Part shown: one piece after another, positions 8,745 to 17,851 of the stretch | Numbering within the stretch: position 1 is the stretch's first letter | Layout of the letters: each line of letters begins with the position of its first letter | Assembly (NCBI GenBank): GCA_052298855.1 | Contig: DAVZXP010000003.1 | Coordinates: 62,001-126,000 of the forward strand | Source: Fimenecus sp052298855 | GTDB taxonomy: Bacteria; Bacillota; Clostridia; Oscillospirales; Acutalibacteraceae | Length of the DNA stretch: 64,000 nucleotides | Direction of reading: 5' to 3' | Made by a program: the position numbers and the translations under genes | The notes under the pieces: model-generated | The model's input: only the letters and a program-made list of their open reading frames with translations | Told to the model about the DNA's origin: nothing | Database searches by the model: none

Positions 8745-9965
8745 TTAAAACTTCTTATATGCTGTTTTGCCGTTACAAACCGTCAATTCGCACTCGCCGA
8801 AAACCTCTTCGCCCTCAAACGGGGTAGCTTTTCCCATTGAGAGAAATTCCGACGGATTTATAACGGTTTTTTTATCTAAATCCCACACGGTAAAGCTGTT
8901 GTCGTATTCAAGTCCGAATCGCTTTCTCGGATTAACCGCCAAAAGCTCAACAAGCCTTTCAAGTGAGATTATATTCTTTTTAACAAGTTGCGTGTAGAGA
9001 AGCTGAAAAGCCGTTTCAATTCCGACAATTCCGAAAGCACTCTTTTCAAGTCCTCTTGATTTTTCCTCTTGACTGTGCGGTGCGTGGTCGGTTGCTATCA
9101 TATCAATAGTGCCGTCTATCACACCTTCTATCAGAGCCTGCCTATCCTCTTTCGAGCGAAGCGGTGGGTTCATTTTGAACTTTCCGTCCTCTTTCAAATC
9201 CTCGTCCGTAAGTATCAGATAATGCGGTCCTGTTTCGCAAGTGATATTAACGCCCTCTGCCTTAGCCTGCCTTATAAGCTCAACGCTCTCCTTACAGGAA
9301 ATGTGGCAAACATGATAAGCACAGCCTGTCTGCTTGCAAAGTTCAATATCTCTTTTAATAGGCCCCCACTCACTCTCCGAGCAAATGCCCCTGTGCGAAT
9401 GCTCGCTTGCGTAAATGCCGTCGTGAATGTATCCGCCGTGAAGCAATGAATTATCCTCACAATGAGCGACGATAATCTTGCCGAGCGCCTTTGCCCTTAG
9501 CATAGCCTCTTTCATCATTTCCTCCGACTGAACACCTCTGCCGTCATCGGAAAAAGCGATTACGTCCTTTGCCATACCCTCCATATCCGAAAGCTCTTCG
9601 CCGTTTTGACCGACGGTAATAGCACCGTAAGGCAAAACATTTATAACAGCGTCCTTTTTGATTATGTCAAGCTGCTCCTTCAAGTGTTCCGCAGAATCGG
9701 GTACAGGCTTTAAATTCGGCATTGAAAAGACCGTTGTATAACCGCCGTGAGCCGATGCCTGAGTGCCTGTTTTTATCGTCTCTTTATAAGAAAAGCCCGG
9801 CTGACGCAAATGCACATGCACATCGCAGAAGCCGGGAAAAATCATATATTGAGAAGAATTATAAACACTTGTTCCGAATTCGGAAAATGCGTCTAAAACC
9901 GTTTCCTTTGTGAACTTAGGAAACGATGTCAAGGTACATATCTGAGCATTTATAATGTTGTTCAT
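8745..9965 (-). CDS. pyrC: Dihydroorotase
   Basis: Zinc amidohydrolase of 406 residues closing carbamoyl aspartate to dihydroorotate. The metal-binding DVHVHLRQPG is near residue 48, further ligands lie in IVAHCEDNS and YHVCHIS, and the final aspartate in MIATDHAPHS near residue 290. This is the class I form. It is the first gene of the pyr operon, with TCGGAGGA seven bases before the ATG and an attenuator in its leader. Confidence 0.96.
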   Translation of the reverse strand: MNNIINAQICTLTSFPKFTKETVLDAFSEFGTSVYNSSQYMIFPGFCDVHVHLRQPGFSYKETIKTGTQASAHGGYTTVFSMPNLKPVPDSAEHLKEQLDIIKKDAVINVLPYGAITVGQNGEELSDMEGMAKDVIAFSDDGRGVQSEEMMKEAMLRAKALGKIIVAHCEDNSLLHGGYIHDGIYASEHSHRGICSESEWGPIKRDIELCKQTGCAYHVCHISCKESVELIRQAKAEGVNITCETGPHYLILTDEDLKEDGKFKMNPPLRSKEDRQALIEGVIDGTIDMIATDHAPHSQEEKSRGLEKSAFGIVGIETAFQLLYTQLVKKNIISLERLVELLAVNPRKRFGLEYDNSFTVWDLDKKTVINPSEFLSMGKATPFEGEEVFGECELTVCNGKTAYKKF

Positions 9966-9978
9966 ATAGTCCTCCGAT

Positions 9979-10010
9979 AATAATAAAAGCCTTGCTTTTC
10001 GGCAAGGCTT
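9979..10010 (-). terminator. Attenuator terminator in the pyr leader
   Basis: On the minus strand, AAGCCTTGC and GCAAGGCTT pair around a CGAAAA-type loop and are followed by TTATTATTATC. It lies between the pyr promoter and the pyrC start, so it can stop transcription before the operon. Its 5' arm (CTTGCCG) can instead pair with CGGCAAG further upstream, inside the PyrR-type hairpin. Confidence 0.85.
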
Positions 10011-10064
10011 ATCTGCATAAACAAGCGACGCAATATCCCTGCGCCTTATTCATATACATATAAC

Positions 10065-10101
10065 AAATCTTGCCGATCTCTCTGTATCGAATTAAAGATT
10101 T
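10065..10101 (-). promoter_or_regulatory. PyrR-type binding loop (anti-antiterminator)
   Basis: On the minus strand an outer stem AAATCTT/AAGATTT and an inner stem CGAT/ATCG are separated by an internal bulge and closed by the loop ACAGAGAG. This is the architecture known for PyrR recognition in Firmicute pyr leaders, including the AGAGAG loop. CGGCAAG in its 3' half can pair with CTTGCCG of the terminator, giving the expected three mutually exclusive states. When UMP is plentiful PyrR would hold this hairpin and allow termination. pyrR itself is not in the window. Confidence 0.78.
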
Positions 10102-10111
10102 ACTTTTGGAT

Positions 10112-10140
10112 ATTATACCATTGAACAACACCGATGTCAA
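10112..10140 (-). promoter_or_regulatory. pyr operon promoter
   Basis: TTGACA (10135-10140) and TATAAT (10112-10117), both perfect matches to the sigma-A consensus, are 17 bases apart. The start site would be about 140 bases before pyrC. Strong constitutive initiation with control by attenuation fits the leader structure. Confidence 0.92.
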
Positions 10141-10143
10141 CAA

Positions 10144-10187
10144 AATAATGAGTGATTTAACTCAAAATTTGAATTAAACCACTCATT
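10144..10187 (-). terminator. Terminator of the purine operon after purL
   Basis: Long imperfect hairpin on the minus strand with outer arms AATGAGTG and CACTCATT continuing into GTTTAA/TTAAAT, followed by ATTTTG. It separates the pur operon from the pyr promoter, whose -35 begins four bases further on. Confidence 0.8.
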
Positions 10188-10201
10188 GATTTTAACAGTT
10201 A

Positions 10202-13200
10202 TTATTTGAAGTACTTAACAGCCGCTTCAAACATTTTAATATCATAATTGCCGGGTACGTTTTTGTAAAGTCCCGAACCGATACGCTCGCTGTGTCCCAT
10301 CTTACCGAATACTCTGCCGTAGGGAGAAGTGATACCCTCGATAGCAAACATTGAGTCATTGGGGTTGAACTGAACATCGTTTGTTGCGTTACCGTCAAGG
10401 TCAACATACTGCGTTGCAATCTGTCCGTTCTCGGCAAGCTTTCTTATAAGCTCCTCGCTCGCCAAGAATCTGCCCTCGCCGTGTGAAATCGGAACATTGT
10501 AAACTTCGCCGACATCGGTAAGTGCAAGCCACGGAGATTTATTTGACGCAATTCTCGTTCTTACAATCTTCGACTGGTGTCTTGCAATGGTGTTGAATGT
10601 AAGCGTTGGACAATTTTCGTCCGTGTCGATAATCTTTCCGTATGGAACAAGTCCCAATTTAATAAGAGCCTGGAAGCCGTTGCAGATACCGCACATAAGG
10701 CCGTCTCTGTTTTCAAGAAGGTCGGTAACGCCCTCTTTGACAGCCGCATTTCTGAAGAAAGCAGTTATAAACTTACCGCTTCCGTCAGGCTCGTCGCCGC
10801 CCGAGAAGCCGCCGGGGATAAATACCATCTGTGCTGTTTTGAGTTTTGTAGCAAACTCCTCAACACTCGACTGAATTGCAGATGATGTAAGGTTTTTGAT
10901 AACTATGATTTCAGGCTCTGCGCCTGCGTCGCTCACAGCTTTTGCGCTGTCGAACTCGCAGTTAGTGCCGGGGAATGCGGGGATAAGAACTTTCGGTCTT
11001 GCACACTTAACAGCGGGTGCGGGATAGCTCTCCGCCTTGTAGGAGAAGCTCTCGACCGTCTTTGCCTCATCGGTAATATTGCAGGAATATACCTTTTCAA
11101 GCTTATCCTCATAGAGTTTGTCGAGTTTTTCAGCCGAAACGCTCTCCGCACCGTAAACAAAGGTCTTATCCTCTGTTATCTCACCGACAATTTCCATACC
11201 GTCTGCATCTTCAACTTCAAGAATGAACGAAGCGTAATTGTAGCCGAATATATCGTCAAGTGAAAGTTTTGAATCGAACTTAAAGCCGAAGCCGTTGCCC
11301 ATTGCCGATTTAAGCACCGCCTCAGCGATACCGCCAAGACCGAGTGTGTAACAGGAAACTGCTTTTCCGCTTCTCAAAAGCTCGGTCACCTTGTCGAACG
11401 CTTCAAGCAAAGCTGAAGTTTTCGGAAGTCCGTTTTCGTCAAGCTCTGTTCTTATAATAACAACCTTGTCGCCTGCCTTCTTAAACTCGGGCGAAACAAT
11501 ATCCTTTGTCTTTTCCGTTGTAACAGCAAACGAAACGAGTGTGGGCGGAACGTCCAAATCCTCGAACGAACCGCTCATTGAGTCCTTACCGCCGATTGAG
11601 CCTATCGAAAGCTCCTTTTGAGCCTCGAAAGCACCGAGCAATGCCGCAAGAGGCTTGCCCCAACGCTTACCGTCCTGACCGGGCTTTTCAAAATACTCCT
11701 GGAATGTGAGGTACACATCTTCAAACTTCGCACCTGTCGCAATGAGTTTACATACAGACTCTACAACTGCAAGATATGCGCCGTGATAGGGACTTTTTTC
11801 CGTTATGAACGGATTGTAGCCCCAAGCCATAAGCGAACAATCATCCGTGTGCTTTTTCTCAACGCTTATCTTCTGTACCATTGCCTGAATGGGTGTTCTC
11901 TGATTTTTGCCGCCGAAAGGCATAAGAACCGTGCCTGCGCCGATAGTAGAGTCAAAGCGCTCCGAAAGGCCTCTCTTTGAGCAAATGTTCAAATCCGAGG
12001 ACATCTTTTCCATATTTTCAACGAAAGAGCCGTCAATTATCTTTTTGTAGTCCTGAGGCTTTTCGGGTGTGATTGTAATGTGCTTATCCGCACCGTTTGA
12101 GTTCAAGAACTCACGGCTTATATCGACAATCTTGTTGCCGTTCCAAGTCATTGTAAGACGGGGATCAGCCTTTACGACTGCAACGGGAGTAGCCTCAAGA
12201 TTTTCCTTGTGTGCAAGAGCCAAAAATGCGTCAACATTTTCTTTCTCAACAACAACAGCCATTCTCTCCTGCGACTCGGAAATTGCAAGCTCTGTGCCGT
12301 CAAGTCCCTCGTATTTTTTCGGAACTGCGTTAAGGTCAATATCAAGACCGTCTGCAAGCTCGCCGATAGCAACCGAAACACCGCCTGCACCGAAATCGTT
12401 GCAACGCTTAATCATAAGGCAAGCTTCTTTATTTCTGAAGAGCCTTTGAAGCTTTCTCTCCTCGGGTGCGTTACCCTTTTGCACCTCAGCACCGCAGGTT
12501 TCAACCGAATGTGCATTGTGAGCCTTTGAAGAGCCTGTTGCACCGCCTATACCGTCACGGCCTGTTCTGCCGCCCAAGAGAATTACAATATCGCCGGGGT
12601 CGGGAACTTCACGTCTTACATTTTCCTGCGGAGCGGCAGCGATAACCGCACCGATTTCCATTCTCTTTGCAGCATAACCGGGATGATAAATTTCATCAAC
12701 AATACCTGTTGCAAGACCTATCTGGTTGCCGTATGAGGAATAGCCTGCGGCAGCGGTTGTAACAAGCTTTCTCTGCGGAAGCTTACCGGGAATTGTCTCG
12801 CTTACGGGAACTGTCGGATCAGCCGCACCCGTTACACGCATTGCGCCGTAAACATAGCTTCTGCCCGAAAGCGGGTCACGGATAGCACCGCCGATACAGG
12901 TAGCGGCACCGCCGAACGGCTCAATTTCAGTCGGGTGGTTATGTGTTTCATTCTTAAAGAGAAGAAGCCACGGCTCTTTTTTGCCGTCAACCTCAATTTC
13001 GATTTTAACTGTACAAGCGTTGATTTCCTCGGACTCGTCAAGTTTATTGAGCTTGCCGTTTTTCTTCAAATATTTAACGGCAACCGTTGCCAAATCCATA
13101 AGGCAAACAGGCTTTGTCCTGCCCAAATCCTTGCGAACAGCCATATAGTCATCATAAGCCTTCTGCAAAAGCTCGTCCTCGAACTTTGCGTCGTCGATAA

Positions 13201-13888
13201 CCGTAAGGAATGTTGTGTGACGGCAATGATCCGACCAATATGTGTCTATCATACGGATTTCCGTAAGGGTGGGATCTCTGTGCTCTGACTTAAAGTAGTC
13301 CTGACAGAACTTAATATCGTCTTTATCCATTGCAAGACCGTAGTCGTCAACAAATTTTGCAAGCTCCGCTTCGTCATAGGCGTTAAAGCCGTCAAGAGTT
13401 TTAACCGTTGTGGGAACGGCATAATCAACCTTCAAAGTTTCAAACTTTTCAAGTGTAGCCTCTCTTGCTTCAACGGGGTTTATAACATATTTCTTAATCT
13501 CGTCAATATCACTCTGTGAGAGTTTGCCGTAAAGAGCGTAAACCTTTGCCGAACGGATAAGCGGTCTGTCGCCCTGTGAAATAATCTGAATACATTGTGC
13601 GGCAGAATCTGCTCTCTGGTCAAACTGACCGGGAAGATACTCAACAGCAAAAACGGTTGCACCGTCTGTGTTTATCTCTTCGCTTGCAATATCAAGCTGA
13701 GGCTCTGAAAATACGGTCTTAACCGAATAATCAAAAAGCTCTTTAGTGATGTTTTCAGCGTCATATCTGTTTATAATTCTGACGTCTTCAAGGCTTTTAA
13801 TGCCCAAAAGATTTCTTGCATCACCGAGTAATGCTTTGGCTTCGTTTGCCAATTCCTTTTTCTTTTCAACGAAAATTCTGTAAACCAA
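10202..13888 (-). CDS. purL: Phosphoribosylformylglycinamidine synthase, single-chain form
   Basis: 1228-residue fused enzyme converting FGAR to FGAM. The N-terminal half has the PurS-like and PurM-like synthetase domains (HNHPTEIEPFGGAATCIGG near residue 300), and the last 250 residues are a class I glutaminase with CGICNGFQAL and HGEGRF. It is the large, fused form rather than separate purS, purL and purQ. The start is TTG, eight bases after AAGGAGG; no better ATG is near. It is the last gene of the pur operon, three bases after purD. Confidence 0.96.
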   Translation of the reverse strand: MVYRIFVEKKKELANEAKALLGDARNLLGIKSLEDVRIINRYDAENITKELFDYSVKTVFSEPQLDIASEEINTDGATVFAVEYLPGQFDQRADSAAQCIQIISQGDRPLIRSAKVYALYGKLSQSDIDEIKKYVINPVEAREATLEKFETLKVDYAVPTTVKTLDGFNAYDEAELAKFVDDYGLAMDKDDIKFCQDYFKSEHRDPTLTEIRMIDTYWSDHCRHTTFLTVIDDAKFEDELLQKAYDDYMAVRKDLGRTKPVCLMDLATVAVKYLKKNGKLNKLDESEEINACTVKIEIEVDGKKEPWLLLFKNETHNHPTEIEPFGGAATCIGGAIRDPLSGRSYVYGAMRVTGAADPTVPVSETIPGKLPQRKLVTTAAAGYSSYGNQIGLATGIVDEIYHPGYAAKRMEIGAVIAAAPQENVRREVPDPGDIVILLGGRTGRDGIGGATGSSKAHNAHSVETCGAEVQKGNAPEERKLQRLFRNKEACLMIKRCNDFGAGGVSVAIGELADGLDIDLNAVPKKYEGLDGTELAISESQERMAVVVEKENVDAFLALAHKENLEATPVAVVKADPRLTMTWNGNKIVDISREFLNSNGADKHITITPEKPQDYKKIIDGSFVENMEKMSSDLNICSKRGLSERFDSTIGAGTVLMPFGGKNQRTPIQAMVQKISVEKKHTDDCSLMAWGYNPFITEKSPYHGAYLAVVESVCKLIATGAKFEDVYLTFQEYFEKPGQDGKRWGKPLAALLGAFEAQKELSIGSIGGKDSMSGSFEDLDVPPTLVSFAVTTEKTKDIVSPEFKKAGDKVVIIRTELDENGLPKTSALLEAFDKVTELLRSGKAVSCYTLGLGGIAEAVLKSAMGNGFGFKFDSKLSLDDIFGYNYASFILEVEDADGMEIVGEITEDKTFVYGAESVSAEKLDKLYEDKLEKVYSCNITDEAKTVESFSYKAESYPAPAVKCARPKVLIPAFPGTNCEFDSAKAVSDAGAEPEIIVIKNLTSSAIQSSVEEFATKLKTAQMVFIPGGFSGGDEPDGSGKFITAFFRNAAVKEGVTDLLENRDGLMCGICNGFQALIKLGLVPYGKIIDTDENCPTLTFNTIARHQSKIVRTRIASNKSPWLALTDVGEVYNVPISHGEGRFLASEELIRKLAENGQIATQYVDLDGNATNDVQFNPNDSMFAIEGITSPYGRVFGKMGHSERIGSGLYKNVPGNYDIKMFEAAVKYFK

Positions 13889-13891
13889 GAA

Positions 13892-15160
13892 TTATACCTC
13901 CTTGCATTTAAGCGCCTTTTGTCCGATATCGTGCCTGTAATAAGCGTTGCCGAAGCAAACCTTCTCAACGGCATTATACGACAAATCTATCGCCTGTTCA
14001 AGTGTATCTGCAATCTTTGTGACGCCTAAAACCCGTCCGCCGTTTGTCAAAAGCTTTCCGTTTTCAAGTTTTGCACCTGCAACATAGACATTATCCTCGA
14101 CTTCCTCGGGTATTGTAATTTCATATCCCTTTTCATATTTAACGGGATAGCCCTCCGAAGCCATAATTACACAACAAGCGCTTTTATCGGAGAATTTAAC
14201 CTCGCAATCGGCAAGGGTTTCATCAGTAACCGCTTTCATAACCGTGAGCAAATCGCTCTCTAAAAGCGGAAGAACAACCTGCGTCTCGGGGTCGCCGAAA
14301 CGGCAGTTGTACTCGATAACCTTCGGTCCTTTTTCGGTGAGCATAAGACCGAAGTAAAGGCAACCCTTAAAGGTTCTGCCCTCTTTATTCATAGCCTCGA
14401 TTGTCGGCAAGAAAATCTTTTCCATACATACGTCTGCGATTGCCTTTGTGTAATAAGGATTGGGTGCAACCGTACCCATACCGCCCGTATTAAGACCCGT
14501 GTCATTGTCACCTGCACGCTTGTGATCCATTGACGAAATCATAGGAACAACCGTTTTACCGTCCGTAAATGAGAGAACCGAAACCTCGGGGCCTGTCAAA
14601 AATTCCTCAATTACAATACTGTCGCCGCTTTTTCCGAACTGCTTGTCCTTCATTATCGAAACAACGGCGTCCTTTGCCTCATCTCTTGTCATTGCGATAA
14701 TAACGCCCTTGCCGAGAGCCAAACCGTCAGCCTTAACGACTGTGGGGATAGGACAGCTTTCAACATATTTAAGAGCCTCGTCGGCATCTGTGAAAACCTC
14801 ATACTGTGCGGTGGGAATGTTATATTTTTTCATAAGGTCTTTTGAGAAAACCTTGCTTCCCTCGATTATAGCCGCATTTTTCCTCGGTCCGAAGCAGGGA
14901 ATACCCTTTTCCTCAAGTGCGTCAACCATACCGAGCACCAACGGATCGTCGGGTGCTACTACGGCATAATCTATTTTGTTCTCAACCGCAAACTTAACAG
15001 TCTTTTCAATATCCGTAGCTCCGATATTTACAAGCTCTGCGTCCTTTGCCATACCGCCGTTTCCGGGAAGAGCATAAATTTTTTCAACGTCCTTGTTTTC
15101 CTTGATTTTTTTGATGATAGCGTGTTCTCTTCCGCCACCGCCGACAACCATTATTTTCAT
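13892..15160 (-). CDS. purD: Phosphoribosylamine-glycine ligase
   Basis: ATP-grasp enzyme of 422 residues joining phosphoribosylamine and glycine. Seen: N-terminal MVVGGGGREHAI, the ATP-grasp segment VVKADGLALGKGV near residue 140, and NCRFGDPETQ near residue 285 with metal ligands. Length is normal for the family. It lies between the AICAR transformylase and purL with gaps of 11 and 3 bases. Confidence 0.97.
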   Translation of the reverse strand: MKIMVVGGGGREHAIIKKIKENKDVEKIYALPGNGGMAKDAELVNIGATDIEKTVKFAVENKIDYAVVAPDDPLVLGMVDALEEKGIPCFGPRKNAAIIEGSKVFSKDLMKKYNIPTAQYEVFTDADEALKYVESCPIPTVVKADGLALGKGVIIAMTRDEAKDAVVSIMKDKQFGKSGDSIVIEEFLTGPEVSVLSFTDGKTVVPMISSMDHKRAGDNDTGLNTGGMGTVAPNPYYTKAIADVCMEKIFLPTIEAMNKEGRTFKGCLYFGLMLTEKGPKVIEYNCRFGDPETQVVLPLLESDLLTVMKAVTDETLADCEVKFSDKSACCVIMASEGYPVKYEKGYEITIPEEVEDNVYVAGAKLENGKLLTNGGRVLGVTKIADTLEQAIDLSYNAVEKVCFGNAYYRHDIGQKALKCKEV

Positions 15161-15171
15161 TGTGTTACCTC

Positions 15172-16356
15172 TTAATGATGGAATAATCTCATACCTGTAA
15201 ACGCCATTGCCATACCGTGCTTATCGCAACAATCAATAACAACGTCATCTCTTATTGAGCCGCCCGGCTCTGCAATGTATTTAACACCCGAACGGAACGC
15301 TCTCTCAATGTTATCGGAGAACGGGAAGAATGCGTCAGAGCCTAATGCTACGTTGGTTTTGGTAGCAAGATAAGCCATTTGTTCCTCGTGTGTAAAGGGC
15401 TCGGGCTTTACAGTGAAATACCTCTCCCATACGCCGTCTGCACATACATCTTCTTCGTTCTGATTGATATATCCGTCAATTACATTGTCTCTGTCGGGTC
15501 TGCCTATATCCTCTCTAAACGGGAGATTGATAACCTTGTCTGCCTGTCTCAAGAACCAAGTGTCTGCCTTTGTACCTGCAAGACGTGTGCAATGAATTCT
15601 TGACTGCTGACCTGCGCCGACACCGATAGCCTGTCCGTCAACGGCATAACAAACCGAGTTCGACTGTGTGTATTTAAGAGTGATGAGCGCAACAATCAAA
15701 TCACGAACTGCGCTTTCGGGCAAGTCCTTATTCTTTGTAACAACATTTTTGAGCAAATCAGCGTCAATTTTGAAATTGTTTCTGCCCTGCTCAAAGGTAA
15801 TTCCGAACACCTGCTTTTTCTCCTGCGGTGCGGGAACATAATTCGGGTCGATTTTAACTATATTATAATTGCCTTTTCTTTTCTGCTTGAGAATTTCAAG
15901 TGCCTCCGGCTCGTATCCGGGTGCGATAATTCCGTCGGAAACCTCACGCTTAATCATCTTTGCGGTGGTAACGTCGCAAACATCCGAAAGCGCAACCCAG
16001 TCGCCGAAGGAGCACATTCTGTCCGTGCCTCTCGCTCTCGCATAAGCGCAAGCAAGCGGAGACTCGTCAAGTCCCTCAATATCGTCAACAAAGCAAGCCT
16101 TTTTAAGAGTATCCGAAAGCGGAATACCAACAGCCGCCGAAGTGGGACTAACGTGCTTGAATGAGGTAACAGCAGGAAGTCCGAGAGCCTCTTTAAGCTC
16201 CTTTACAAGCTGCCAGGAGTTGAAAGCGTCAAGGAAATTTATGTAACCGGGTCTGCCGCACAAAATCTCAATCGGCAAATCGCTTCCGTCCTCCATATAA
16301 ATTTTAGACGGCTTCTGATTGGGGTTACAGCCGTATTTAAGTTCAAATTCTTTCAT
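15172..16356 (-). CDS. purH: Stand-alone AICAR formyltransferase (PurH C-terminal domain only)
   Basis: 394 residues corresponding to the AICAR transformylase half of PurH, which formylates AICAR using 10-formyl-THF. The catalytic Lys-His pair is in SFKHVSPTSAAVG near residue 66, and GVGAGQQSR and the C-terminal GGSIRDD are present. The MGS-fold IMP cyclohydrolase domain that normally precedes it is absent: the protein begins directly with MKEFELKYGCNPNQKP. The upstream gene supplies a different type of IMP cyclohydrolase, so the two replace bifunctional PurH. Confidence 0.93.
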   Translation of the reverse strand: MKEFELKYGCNPNQKPSKIYMEDGSDLPIEILCGRPGYINFLDAFNSWQLVKELKEALGLPAVTSFKHVSPTSAAVGIPLSDTLKKACFVDDIEGLDESPLACAYARARGTDRMCSFGDWVALSDVCDVTTAKMIKREVSDGIIAPGYEPEALEILKQKRKGNYNIVKIDPNYVPAPQEKKQVFGITFEQGRNNFKIDADLLKNVVTKNKDLPESAVRDLIVALITLKYTQSNSVCYAVDGQAIGVGAGQQSRIHCTRLAGTKADTWFLRQADKVINLPFREDIGRPDRDNVIDGYINQNEEDVCADGVWERYFTVKPEPFTHEEQMAYLATKTNVALGSDAFFPFSDNIERAFRSGVKYIAEPGGSIRDDVVIDCCDKHGMAMAFTGMRLFHH

Positions 16357-16366
16357 CTTCGTTACC

Positions 16367-17083
16367 TCACTTGTTTTTATTAACTATTCTTGACTCGTAT
16401 TTGCCTGTTTTAATGTCAATGTATCTTACGAAAAGTGAAACCTTGTTGTCTACGTTTAGATTTTCCCAGATAAGCTTTGTAAGAGAATCAATATCCATAT
16501 CGGGAAGCTCAACCGTTTTCGGCTCGCCCTCGAAACTCGGAAGCGGATTTCCGTCGCATTTATAAGTGTGGATGAATTTTGCTTTACCGCAGAGGGGATT
16601 TTGATACGCATAGGTGTATCTCTGACAGGAGCTGCCGTCACCGTCTGCCGATTTAAGGATTGACATAGCGTAATTCATTTCGCCGTTGTCAAGGTGGATA
16701 ATGCCCGAAATTCTCGGTGTGAAATTCGGTGCGTCGTCCTCGAACTCTCTTGTGCGAAGAGCCTGCTCAAAGGTCATCTGCTTGTCCATAAGCTCATAAA
16801 TCGTATCGGTCTGGTCGCCGTTTGTAACAATCGTCTTGTTACCGAGAACTCTTACGGGAGCGTAGATGATAAGGTGGGGGTCAACCATCTTCGACTCGTC
16901 AAAAGCCTGAGTGCGAATACCCTCGCCGTCCTCAACGAACACACGGTTTCTGCTGTTCTCACTTCTGCCCATAATGAAATAAGCCGTAACAGCCTTTTTG
17001 CCGTCTGCGCTCTTTCCTATCATAATTCCCCTGCCGTGATATGCGAGAGAATTAAGCTCTTCCTTAATCGATTTTATCTCCAT
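16367..17083 (-). CDS. purO: IMP cyclohydrolase, archaeal PurO-like family
   Basis: 238 residues resembling the PurO-type IMP cyclohydrolase, which closes FAICAR to IMP. Recognised by YHGRGIMIG near residue 20, the central block ISGIIHL and YAMSILKS, and YTYAYQNPL, and by its place beside a PurH protein that lacks its own cyclohydrolase domain. The start is ATG at 17083; an earlier in-frame TTG at 17101 overlaps the AAAGGA ribosome-binding site and is unlikely. It is 10 bases before the AICAR transformylase gene. Family assignment is from memory of the family and from context. Confidence 0.82.
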   Translation of the reverse strand: MEIKSIKEELNSLAYHGRGIMIGKSADGKKAVTAYFIMGRSENSRNRVFVEDGEGIRTQAFDESKMVDPHLIIYAPVRVLGNKTIVTNGDQTDTIYELMDKQMTFEQALRTREFEDDAPNFTPRISGIIHLDNGEMNYAMSILKSADGDGSSCQRYTYAYQNPLCGKAKFIHTYKCDGNPLPSFEGEPKTVELPDMDIDSLTKLIWENLNVDNKVSLFVRYIDIKTGKYESRIVNKNK

Positions 17084-17107
17084 AAAGCAATATCCTTTCA
17101 AAATATA

Positions 17108-17851
17108 TTAAAATGAACCGAGATAACATTCAGTAATATAATTTTGCGAAACCCTGCCGTCTTTTTCGTATTTTGAAAAAGCACTTTCGAGTTCACAAAC
17201 AAAACCGTCATAGCCGCTGTCATCACGCTTCGGTGCATACGAACGGGAAAGATTGTCGCCGATAAACTGTTCTCGTGTAACAAATCTTTCGTTTTCGAGT
17301 CTTAAAAAATCGGTGCTTTTGAAATATTCGTTTCTTAAAAATGTATCGCTGTCAAAGTCGTCATATCCCGTCTGAACATGACCGCTTCGATAACAGTCGC
17401 AATATTTCATACAGATTTTGTTGCGTTCTTCTTCAAGGTCGTTTTGACATCTTGAATTCCACACGATTGCAAGGTGTCCGTCGGGAGTTAATATTCGTTG
17501 GCACTCCGCCTTGAACCTCGCCTTATCGAACCAATGGAACGCCTGTGCAACGGTTATAAGGTTGACGCTTTCCGTATCAAGCGTTGTATTTTCCGCAGAG
17601 GCAACAACTGTCTTTACCTTGCCGTCCAAATCGCTTTTGAGCACCGAGAGCATATCCGAATTTGGCTCAACCGCCGTAACGCTCCACGGTTTTTTGAGCA
17701 ATGCGGATGTGAAAATGCCCGTGCCTGCGCCGATATCCGCCACGGTTTCGGCATTCGTCATTTCATAAAGCCAATCAATAAGCTTTTCGGAATATGACGG
17801 ACGGTACTTTGAATAAAGCTCCGCCTTACCCGTAAATTTGTTCTCATTCAT
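17108..17851 (-). CDS. Class I SAM-dependent methyltransferase within the pur operon
   Basis: 247-residue methyltransferase with the SAM-binding motif VADIGAGTGIFT near residue 38 and AVEPNSDML near residue 60; AQAFHWFD near residue 105 resembles the Methyltransf_11 subset. It overlaps purN by 8 bases and is 24 bases before purO, so it is co-transcribed with purine genes. No known step of IMP synthesis needs it. Its substrate cannot be told from sequence. It may methylate a purine-pathway or folate-linked metabolite, or be a passenger. Confidence 0.85.
   Translation of the reverse strand: MNENKFTGKAELYSKYRPSYSEKLIDWLYEMTNAETVADIGAGTGIFTSALLKKPWSVTAVEPNSDMLSVLKSDLDGKVKTVVASAENTTLDTESVNLITVAQAFHWFDKARFKAECQRILTPDGHLAIVWNSRCQNDLEEERNKICMKYCDCYRSGHVQTGYDDFDSDTFLRNEYFKSTDFLRLENERFVTREQFIGDNLSRSYAPKRDDSGYDGFVCELESAFSKYEKDGRVSQNYITECYLGSF

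Noticed and set aside
10065..10140. A second purine-type riboswitch in the pyr leader
   Set aside because: The structure fits the PyrR loop and attenuator, with no purine aptamer features.
16367..17101. Longer reading of purO from a TTG at 17101
   Set aside because: That TTG is inside the AAAGGA ribosome-binding site of the ATG at 17083.
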